A DNA stretch of 5,173 bases from contig JAILKX010000107.1 of NCBI GenBank assembly GCA_024693415.1, forward strand, positions 1-5,173, read 5' to 3'. A model generated the notes under the pieces. The model was given only the letters and a program-made list of their open reading frames with translations, was not told the DNA's origin and searched no databases. The translations under genes and the position numbers were made by a program. Of this stretch, positions 1-5,173 are shown one piece after another; within the stretch, counting starts at the first letter, position 1; every line of letters starts with the position of its first letter. The stretch is from Bacilli bacterium. GTDB lineage: Bacteria; Bacillota_I; Bacilli_A; RFN20; CAG-826.

Positions 1-10
1 CGGCAGGACG

Positions 11-44
11 AAAAAGAGAATAATCGGTTTCTTTAGAAAACCGA
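11..44 (-). terminator. Intrinsic terminator after glyA
   Basis: Read on the minus strand, the sequence two bases after the glyA TAA forms a 7-bp stem (bases 38-44 with 24-30, TCGGTTT pairing with AAACCGA) around a 7-base loop. It is followed by a U-rich run, ATTATTCTCTTTTT, from 24 down to 11. The stem is only moderately GC-rich and the U-tract is interrupted, so efficiency may be partial. On the plus strand the hairpin is not followed by a T-run, so it is directional. Confidence 0.72.
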
Positions 45-46
45 AG

Positions 47-1300
47 TTACTCGGCGATGGCGAAGGATAAACCCATCACGTCCTGCCATTTTTCGGTGAT
101 GGACCTCACTTCTTCGCGGTAGCTTTCTAGATCGGGGTCGCCGTCTTTCAGGACGCGGTAGATAAGATTGGCGATCTTCCTTGCGTCCTCTTCTGTGCAG
201 CCCCTCGTCGTGGCGGCGGCAAAGCCGATGCGGAGGCCAGAGGTGAGGTTCGGGGTCAATTTATCCCCGTGGATCATGTTCTTGTTGGTGGTGATGCCGA
301 CTTCCTCAAGCTTGGCCTGGGCCTCTTTGCCGTTTAATCCGAACGACTCCACCACATTCATCAAAAACAGGTGGTTTTCGGTGCCGGACACCGCGCATCC
401 GAGGCGTTTTAACTCATCGTTGCAGACCTTCGTATTGGCCATTAATCGATGCACGTATCCCTTAAATTCGGGATGAAGGGCTTCGGCGAAGCAGATCGCT
501 TTCGCGGCGATGACGTGTTCCAATGGGCCGCCTTGGGAATAGGGGAACACCGCGGATTTGATGGACTTGATCAGGTCTTCTCTGTTGGTCAGGATCATCC
601 CGCCGCGGGGGCCGCGCAAGGTCTTGTGGGTCGTGGTGGTTACGATGTCTGCGTAATCGCAGGGGTTTTGGCATAGCCCCGCCGCGACGATGCCGGCGAT
701 GTGGGCCATGTCGACCATGAAGTCGCAATGGATGTCGCTGTGGCTATTGTGCTCGTCGATCAATTCCCTCATCTTCTTGAAGTCGATCGCATAGGGATAG
801 GCGCTATAGCCTGCCAAGAAAAGATTGGGGTTCTCTTCATCGAGGCGTTCTCTGATCTTCTCATAGTCGAGGCGGCCGTCTTCTCCAAGGGGATAGAAGC
901 AGAAGCAATAATCGTGCGAGGAGAAGGAAACGGGCGAGCCGTGCGTCAAATGCCCGCCGTCGTTGAGAATCAAGGAAAGCACTTTGTCGCCGGGTTTCAG
1001 CAAAGCGTGATAGGCCGCGAAGTTCGCCTGCGATCCCGAATGCGGCTGGACGTTTGCGTAAGCCGCGCGGAACAGCCTCTCGGCCCTTTCCTCGGCGAGC
1101 AATTCCACCGCATCGATGTTGACGCACCCGCCATAGTAGCGGCGCCCCGGATACCCTTCCGCGTATTTCGCGGTGAAAATGGACCCTTGGGCCTCCCGCA
1201 CGTCGATGGACGGGTAATTCTCGCTGGCGATCAATTCGATCCCGGCGTTCTGGCGGATTTCCTCTCGCTTGAAATATTCTGAAACGACTTTATCTCTCAT
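47..1300 (-). CDS. glyA: Serine hydroxymethyltransferase (EC 2.1.2.1)
   Basis: This cytoplasmic PLP enzyme interconverts serine plus tetrahydrofolate with glycine plus 5,10-methylene-tetrahydrofolate, the main one-carbon entry point for purine, thymidylate and methionine synthesis. The 417-residue product is the usual length for bacterial GlyA. Visible family motifs are IELIASEN (21-28), YAEGYPGRRYYGG (46-58), ANVQPHSGSQAN (82-93), GGHLTHGSP (115-123), VDMAHIAG (196-203, with Asp197 for the PLP ring nitrogen), TTTTHKTLRGPRGG (221-234, with Lys226 as the Schiff-base lysine) and SGLRIG (354-359, with Arg357 for the substrate carboxylate). Departures from consensus are FPYSQGGP (252-259, usually FPG.QGGP), NKNMIHGD (339-346, usually NKN.IP.D) and RIGFAA (357-362, usually RIGTPA). 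I start at the ATG at 1298-1300 because it gives the normal distance to IELIASEN. The longer frame to 1345 would run through the terminator of the preceding operon. No Shine-Dalgarno is visible. The gene lies downstream of, and probably separate from, the ABC operon. Confidence 0.96.
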   Translation of the reverse strand: MRDKVVSEYFKREEIRQNAGIELIASENYPSIDVREAQGSIFTAKYAEGYPGRRYYGGCVNIDAVELLAEERAERLFRAAYANVQPHSGSQANFAAYHALLKPGDKVLSLILNDGGHLTHGSPVSFSSHDYCFCFYPLGEDGRLDYEKIRERLDEENPNLFLAGYSAYPYAIDFKKMRELIDEHNSHSDIHCDFMVDMAHIAGIVAAGLCQNPCDYADIVTTTTHKTLRGPRGGMILTNREDLIKSIKSAVFPYSQGGPLEHVIAAKAICFAEALHPEFKGYVHRLMANTKVCNDELKRLGCAVSGTENHLFLMNVVESFGLNGKEAQAKLEEVGITTNKNMIHGDKLTPNLTSGLRIGFAAATTRGCTEEDARKIANLIYRVLKDGDPDLESYREEVRSITEKWQDVMGLSFAIAE

Positions 1301-1318
1301 AGGCAAAACACAATTGTT

Positions 1319-1347
1319 AGTATATCGGTTAAGGCAAGGAAGCAAAA
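1319..1347 (-). promoter_or_regulatory. Candidate glyA promoter
   Basis: On the minus strand a TATACT hexamer (1319-1324) matches the TATAAT -10 consensus at five of six bases and ends 18 bases before the glyA ATG. No good -35 is present. The best options 15-17 bases upstream are TTGCTT or TTTGCT, each matching three of six bases, and they lie in the U-tract of the preceding terminator. If used, transcription would begin about 10 bases before the ATG. The position between a terminator and the start codon supports it; the weak -35 argues for caution. Confidence 0.45.
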
Positions 1348-1363
1348 GGGCGCTTGGCGCCCC
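1340..1363 (-). terminator. Intrinsic terminator of the ABC operon
   Basis: Three bases after the TGA stop of the second ABC gene, the minus strand reads GGGCGC-CAA-GCGCCC, a perfect 6-bp all-GC stem (1348-1362) with a three-base loop. It is extended by a possible G-U pair and followed at once by TTTTGCTT. This is a classic short Rho-independent terminator. It separates the ABC operon from glyA, though the short U-run may allow some read-through. Confidence 0.82.
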
Positions 1364-1366
1364 ATC

Positions 1367-3274
1367 TCATTTATTCGGCGTCGCTTTTCCGCCGGTATAG
1401 AGTTGGTAATACTTGCCTTTCGCTTCGAGCAATTGCTCGTGGGTGCCGCGCTCAATGACCGTCCCGCGCTCCAAAACGATGATGACGTTGCTGTTCTGGA
1501 CGGTGGAGAGCCTGTGGGCGATAACGAACACGGTGCGGCCCTTCATGATGGCGCCCATCCCCTGCTGCACGAGCTTCTCGGTGCGGGAATCGATGGAGGA
1601 CGTGGCTTCATCTAGGATCAAAACCGGCGGGTTCGCACAGGCGGCCCTGGCGATGGAAATCAATTGCCTTTGGCCCTGCGATAAGCCGGCTCCGGCGCCC
1701 GTCAAGACGGTGTCATAACCCTGCGGGAACATGCGGATGAAGTTGTCGGCGTTTGCGAGCTTCGCGGCGCGGATGACGTCCTCGTCGGTCGCTTCGGGAT
1801 TGCCGTACCTGATGTTATCCTTGACCGTTCCGGTGAAGAGATTGGTCTCCTGAAGGACCATGCCCATCGCGCGGCGGAGGTCGTGCTTGGCGATCTTGTT
1901 GATGTTGATGCCGTCGAAGCGGATCTTGCCATCCTCGATGTCATAGAACCTATTCAATAGGTTGGTGATCGTCGTCTTGCCTGCGCCCGTTGCGCCGACG
2001 AAGGCGACCTTCTGGCCCTGATTGGCGTAAAGGGACACGCCATGAAGGACCGTTTTGCCTTTGACGTAGCCAAAGTCCACATTGTCCATCGTGATGTTCC
2101 CGGTGAGCCAAGTATAGGTGACGGTCTGGTCCGCCGAATGGGGGTGTTTCCACGCCCAGCGGCCGGTGAATTCGCTCGTTTCCACAGGGTCGCCATTCTC
2201 GTCTTCTTTGGCATTCACGAGGGACACGTATCCGTTATCGGACTCAACGGGCTCGTCGATGAGCTCGAAGATGCGCTCGGCGCCCGCAAGCGCCATCGTG
2301 ATCATGTTGACCTGGTTCGCGAGCTGGGCGACCGGCATCGTGAACGAGCGGCCTAGCTGCAGGAACGAGATGATTAAGCCCGGGGTAAGCCCCGCGACTC
2401 CCGCGGCGACGCCTAATCCGCCGACGAGGGCCAGCGTGACGTATTGGATGTTGGATAGGTTATTGGTGATGGGCCCAAGGATGTTCGAGAAGCGGCTCGC
2501 CTTAGTGGTGTAGCGGCACAGCTGCTCGTTCAATTCGTCGAACCCCTGCTTCGCCTGCTCCTCATGGTTGAAGACCTTGATGACCTTCTGGCCCGAGATC
2601 ATTTCTTCGATGTAGCCGTTGAGCGCGCCTAAAGACCTCTGCTGGCCGATGAAGCAGCCGGCCGATTTCTTGGTGACGATGCCGACCACGATGAGGATCA
2701 GGAAGAAGAAGCCGATGACGACAAGCGTCATGACCCAGCTCGAGATGATCATCGCGACGAAAGCGGCGATCATGGTGACGATGGCGGAAATTACCATCGG
2801 CAATACGCGGGAGATCATTTCGCGCAGGGTATCGATGTCGTTGGTGTAGATCGACATGATGTCGCCGTGGGTGCGGGTATCGAAATACGATAACGGCAGA
2901 TGCTCCATGTGTTCGAACACCTGGTCGCGGATCACCTTTTGGGTGCCCTGCCCGACCATCGAAACCAGAATCTGATAGACATATGCTGAGATTATGCCGG
3001 CCGAATAGATGCCGACCATCACCAGAATCGCGGCGGTCAGATCGTCGAAGGTCTTGGTGCCGTTGATGATGCCGACGATCTCCTGGTCGACCAGAATGCG
3101 GCCGATGAAGAGGCTGCCCAAAACGCCGGAAGCGGCTTGGACCAAGACCGCGATAACGATCAAAGCGATCAGCCAGTGGTAGCGCTTGAACATTATGCCG
3201 AAGAGGCGGCCGAAGATCTTCGCCGCGTCTTTCAGGGCGAGCTTTTTCATCGGTCCTCCATGCTTACGCGGCAT
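1367..3274 (-). CDS. ABC exporter half-transporter, catalytic subunit (TM288-like)
   Basis: This is a 635-residue inner-membrane half-transporter with the permease fused to the ATPase, and the likely partner of the upstream gene. Residues 30-325 form the six-helix exporter domain (clear hydrophobic segments near 34-58, 81-105, 158-176, 180-201 and 278-297). Residues 390-635 form the nucleotide-binding domain: A-loop Tyr403, Walker A GATGAGKT (427-434), Q-loop Gln475, signature LSQGQ (531-535, usually LSGGQ), Walker B VLILDE with catalytic Glu556, D-loop SSID and H-loop His587. Its ATP-hydrolysing residues are intact while its signature is altered, as in TM288 and other catalytic partners of heterodimers. 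Residues about 346-388 are an extra segment between the domains, containing GRWAWKHPH. I chose the ATG at 3272-3274 because GGTGGAGGTG lies 8 bases upstream (measured from GGAGG) and MPRKHGGPM resembles remembered N-termini of this family. The frame is open to 3304, and another ATG with GGAGG lies at 3250. The gene overlaps the upstream gene by 11 bases. Substrate unknown; multidrug, lipid or peptide export are possible. Confidence 0.93.
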   Translation of the reverse strand: MPRKHGGPMKKLALKDAAKIFGRLFGIMFKRYHWLIALIVIAVLVQAASGVLGSLFIGRILVDQEIVGIINGTKTFDDLTAAILVMVGIYSAGIISAYVYQILVSMVGQGTQKVIRDQVFEHMEHLPLSYFDTRTHGDIMSIYTNDIDTLREMISRVLPMVISAIVTMIAAFVAMIISSWVMTLVVIGFFFLILIVVGIVTKKSAGCFIGQQRSLGALNGYIEEMISGQKVIKVFNHEEQAKQGFDELNEQLCRYTTKASRFSNILGPITNNLSNIQYVTLALVGGLGVAAGVAGLTPGLIISFLQLGRSFTMPVAQLANQVNMITMALAGAERIFELIDEPVESDNGYVSLVNAKEDENGDPVETSEFTGRWAWKHPHSADQTVTYTWLTGNITMDNVDFGYVKGKTVLHGVSLYANQGQKVAFVGATGAGKTTITNLLNRFYDIEDGKIRFDGININKIAKHDLRRAMGMVLQETNLFTGTVKDNIRYGNPEATDEDVIRAAKLANADNFIRMFPQGYDTVLTGAGAGLSQGQRQLISIARAACANPPVLILDEATSSIDSRTEKLVQQGMGAIMKGRTVFVIAHRLSTVQNSNVIIVLERGTVIERGTHEQLLEAKGKYYQLYTGGKATPNK

Positions 3275-5123
3275 CGAAGTCACCTCCACCCAATTGGGTT
3301 TCATAGAGTTCCTGATAGACGGGCGACGTCTTCATGAGCTCATCGTTCGTGCCCTCGGCGATGATCTGGCCATCTTCCAAGATCAATATCTTGTCGCATT
3401 CCTTAATCGAAAGGACGCGCTGGGCGATGATGAATTTGGTGGTCTCGGGGATCTCGTTCTTGAACGCCGAGCGGATCAAAGCGTCCGTATGGGTATCGAC
3501 CGCGGAGGTCGAGTCGTCGAGGATCAATATCTTCGGACGCTTCAAAAGGGCGCGGGCGATGCAAAGCCTTTGCCTCTGCCCGCCGGAGACGTTCGTGCCG
3601 CCCTGATCGATCGGGGCATCGTATTGCAGGGGCTGCCTTTCGATGAATTCGTCGGCGCAGGCAAGCCTCGCGGCCTTCTTGATATCCTCATCGGTCGCAT
3701 CGGGATTGCCCCAAAGCAAATTGGATTTGATGGTGCCGGTGAACAGGACGTTCTTCTGAAGCACCACCGCGACCGAATCGCGAAGCACCTCCAAGTCATA
3801 GTCTTTGACGTTCTTCCCGCCGACTTTGACCTCGCCAGAGGTGACGTCGTAGAGGCGGGCGATCAGGGACACCAAAGACGATTTGGAGGACCCCGTGACG
3901 CCGATTATGCCAACCGTGGACCCAGAAGGGATGTGCAGGCTCACGTCATGGATGACGTCTTTCTGCGCTTCCTTGGAGTAGCGGAAGCAGACGTGTTCAA
4001 AGTCGACCGACCCGTCTTTGACCTCGGTGATCGGATTCTTCGGCGAAGCTAAATCGGGGATCGTTTCGATGACCTCGTCGATGCGCTCCGCCGAGTTGCG
4101 GGAGATCGTGATCATGACGAATCCCATCGAGATGAACTGCAGCGACATCAATATCTGCATGACGTAGCTGAACAGCGATGTGAGGGTGCCCGTATTGAAT
4201 CCGTCGGGGGCGTTGCCCGATTCGACGACCATGTGGGCGCCGAACCACGAGATCACAAGCATCGCGGCGTACACCGAAATCAGCATGATGGGGTTGTTGA
4301 ATGCGAGCATTCGCTCGGCTTTGACGAACATCCGGTAGATGTAATAGGAGACCTTGCCGAACTTCTCGTTCTCGAAGTCCTCGCGGCCGAAGCTCTTGAC
4401 GACGCGGATGCCATTCAGGTTCTCCTGGACGGAGGCGTTCAATCCATCGTAGGCATTGAAGACCTTCACGAAAGTCGGATGGACCTTGATGGAGATGAAG
4501 AACAGGAAGAACCCGAGGAACGGGATGATGATGAGGAACACCATCGATAGCTGCCAGCTCTTCACCGCCGCCATCGCGAGGGCGAAGATCATCATCATCG
4601 GGGCGCGGACGACCATGCGGAGGATCATCTGGATCGAGAACTGGACGTTCGTGACGTCGGTCGTCATCCTCGTGACCAAGGCGGCCGAGGAGAAATGGTC
4701 GATGTTATTGAAGGAGAAGTCCTGGATTTTGTAGTACATTGCCTTGCGGAGCTGCTTGCCGAATCCGGCGGAAGCCCCCGCGGCGAAGAAACCGGCGAAG
4801 ATGCCGGAGAGGGTGCTAACGATCGCAAGGCCGAACATGATTCCGGCATACATCCACAAGGCGCCTTTATCGATCGGCTGGCCCACATAAGCGACCCCTG
4901 GGTCGATCGTGTTGATCAGGAATTCGCTGAAGAACGGGATCAGGACCTCGCAGGCGACCTCGATGGCGCACAAAGCCCACGCGGCGAAAACCTGGCCCCA
5001 ATAGCCGTGCATGTATTTCAGAAGCGCCTTCAAAGCGTGCATACCCTTCGTATGCTGGAGCTCCGCTTGGCTGCGTTTCTCAACCTCTTCTATGACCTTT
5101 TCGTAATCTTCTTGGGCACCCAT
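3264..5123 (-). CDS. ABC exporter half-transporter, degenerate-site subunit (TM287-like)
   Basis: This is a 619-residue membrane half-transporter and the first gene of the pair. A charged N-terminal stretch (1-40) is followed by the six-helix exporter domain (about 42-345; hydrophobic segments near 44-68, 88-115, 165-185, 190-212, 277-297 and 315-340). The nucleotide-binding domain (about 370-619) has A-loop Tyr382, Walker A GVTGSSKS (408-415), Q-loop Gln456, signature NVSGGQRQ (511-518) and Walker B ILILDD (532-537), then STSAVD and AQRV. Asp537 replaces the catalytic Glu, Gln568 replaces the switch His, and Ser413 replaces the last P-loop glycine. Its signature is canonical and would complete the working site on the partner. 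This matches the established asymmetric layout of heterodimeric exporters such as TM287/288 and BmrC/BmrD. The ATG at 5121-5123 is taken as the start because promoter-like elements lie just upstream and the region appears coding. It has no Shine-Dalgarno, and a later start at Met28 (5042) is possible. Cargo unknown. Confidence 0.92.
   Translation of the reverse strand: MGAQEDYEKVIEEVEKRSQAELQHTKGMHALKALLKYMHGYWGQVFAAWALCAIEVACEVLIPFFSEFLINTIDPGVAYVGQPIDKGALWMYAGIMFGLAIVSTLSGIFAGFFAAGASAGFGKQLRKAMYYKIQDFSFNNIDHFSSAALVTRMTTDVTNVQFSIQMILRMVVRAPMMMIFALAMAAVKSWQLSMVFLIIIPFLGFFLFFISIKVHPTFVKVFNAYDGLNASVQENLNGIRVVKSFGREDFENEKFGKVSYYIYRMFVKAERMLAFNNPIMLISVYAAMLVISWFGAHMVVESGNAPDGFNTGTLTSLFSYVMQILMSLQFISMGFVMITISRNSAERIDEVIETIPDLASPKNPITEVKDGSVDFEHVCFRYSKEAQKDVIHDVSLHIPSGSTVGIIGVTGSSKSSLVSLIARLYDVTSGEVKVGGKNVKDYDLEVLRDSVAVVLQKNVLFTGTIKSNLLWGNPDATDEDIKKAARLACADEFIERQPLQYDAPIDQGGTNVSGGQRQRLCIARALLKRPKILILDDSTSAVDTHTDALIRSAFKNEIPETTKFIIAQRVLSIKECDKILILEDGQIIAEGTNDELMKTSPVYQELYETQLGGGDFDAA
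3281..3290 (-). promoter_or_regulatory. Ribosome binding site deciding the start of the second ABC gene
   Basis: The minus strand reads GGTGGAGGTG, with the GGAGG core at 3283-3287 and 8 bases between it and the ATG at 3272-3274. It is embedded in the glycine codons (Gly-Gly-Gly-Asp) at the end of the upstream ABC gene. Together with the 11-base overlap this suggests translational coupling of the two subunits. A competing GGAGG at 3255-3259 lies only 4 bases from the in-frame ATG at 3248-3250. Confidence 0.7.
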
Positions 5124-5127
5124 AAAC

Positions 5128-5136
5128 AGTCAACGG
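5128..5136. repeat. Direct repeat AGTCAACGG, copy 1
   Basis: This 9-bp sequence ends immediately beside the left arm of the dyad and recurs exactly at 5165-5173, 37 bases away. On the minus strand each copy contains TTGACT. This copy lies 4 bases from the ABC start codon, too close to act as its -35. It could be part of an operator or simply a small duplication. Confidence 0.5.
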
Positions 5137-5152
5137 GAAAGTATTTACTTTC
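5137..5152. promoter_or_regulatory. Candidate operator: perfect 16-bp inverted repeat
   Basis: GAAAGTA-TT-TACTTTC is a perfect dyad with 7-bp arms and a two-base centre, 14 bases upstream of the first ABC start codon. It covers both possible -10 elements. Dyads of this size at exporter promoters are typically bound by small homodimeric repressors (MarR, TetR, PadR or GntR families), but no regulator is visible in the window, so the binding protein is unknown. It has no following T-run and is too AT-rich to suggest a terminator. Confidence 0.5.
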
Positions 5153-5170
5153 AAATCGCCGAAAAGTCAA
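5140..5170 (-). promoter_or_regulatory. Candidate promoter of the ABC exporter operon
   Basis: On the minus strand TTGACT (5165-5170) matches the TTGACA -35 consensus at five of six bases. The -10 is ambiguous: TAAATA (5142-5147) at 17-base spacing matches three of six, and AATACT (5140-5145) at 19-base spacing matches four of six. Either would place the transcript start about 10 bases before the ATG. The weak -10 lies inside an inverted repeat, an arrangement common at repressed promoters. Confidence 0.45.
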
Positions 5171-5173
5171 CGG
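5165..5173. repeat. Direct repeat AGTCAACGG, copy 2
   Basis: This exact copy of 5128-5136 runs into the window edge, so it may be longer than nine bases. On the minus strand its TTGACT is the best -35 candidate for the ABC operon. Confidence 0.5.

Noticed and set aside
701..1282. Plus-strand open frame of 193 codons opposite glyA
   Set aside because: It lies entirely antisense to conserved GlyA motifs, with no family resemblance and no independent promoter or ribosome site.
1310..1317. 8-bp palindrome ACAATTGT in the glyA leader
   Set aside because: Too short to distinguish from chance; flanking bases do not extend the symmetry.
1301..1345. Extension of glyA by 15 residues to an ATG at 1345
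   Set aside because: It would begin within the U-tract of the preceding terminator, has no ribosome binding site, and adds residues not typical of GlyA.
3275..3304. Extension of the second ABC gene by 10 residues to the ATG at 3304
   Set aside because: There is no Shine-Dalgarno before it and it needs a longer overlap, whereas the ATG at 3274 has a well-spaced GGAGGTG.
3186..4052. Long plus-strand open frame of 288 codons opposite the ABC genes
   Set aside because: It lies antisense to well-supported ABC domains, has no recognisable motifs, and fits a mirror frame produced by codon bias in GC-rich coding DNA.
1..5173. CRISPR arrays, tRNA or rRNA genes, insertion sequences, phage or toxin-antitoxin modules
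   Set aside because: Three tightly packed housekeeping or transport genes fill the window. No repeat arrays, transposase motifs or cloverleaf-like sequences were seen in the short gaps.

Overview
The window holds three complete genes, all on the minus strand, in the order (reading with transcription, from high to low coordinates): two half-size ABC exporter genes and then glyA, which encodes serine hydroxymethyltransferase. It looks like bacterial chromosome from the Bacillota (Firmicutes), possibly an uncultured Bacilli or Clostridia lineage. This rests on the style of the ABC pair, which matches my memory of Firmicutes homologues (TM287/TM288-type, with a GSSKS P-loop in one partner and a WAWKHPH-containing linker in the other). 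Base composition is moderately GC-rich by eye. TGA is used as a normal stop, so the Mycoplasma-type genetic code is unlikely. The taxonomic call is an inference.

Region 5124-5173 is the upstream end of the ABC operon. It carries a TTGACT -35-like hexamer, a perfect 16-bp inverted repeat where the -10 should be, and a 9-bp direct repeat on each side. It looks like a regulated promoter, but the window ends there and any upstream regulator gene is out of view. Region 3264-5123 encodes the degenerate-site ABC subunit. Region 1367-3274 encodes its catalytic partner, overlapping the first gene by 11 bases and preceded by a strong Shine-Dalgarno sequence. The two half-transporters have complementary departures from consensus, as expected of an obligate heterodimer with one working and one degenerate ATP site. 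The cargo cannot be read from the sequence.

The 66-base gap at 1301-1366 holds a compact intrinsic terminator for the ABC operon and a -10-like element for glyA. glyA (47-1300) is a full-length enzyme with the main PLP motifs but unusual residues at several normally conserved active-site positions. A second intrinsic terminator follows it at 11-44.

I do not see a previously undescribed system here. The points most worth a second look are the dyad at the ABC promoter, the absence of a Shine-Dalgarno sequence at both transcript-leading genes in contrast to the internal gene, the linker insertion in the second ABC subunit, and the divergent GlyA motifs.
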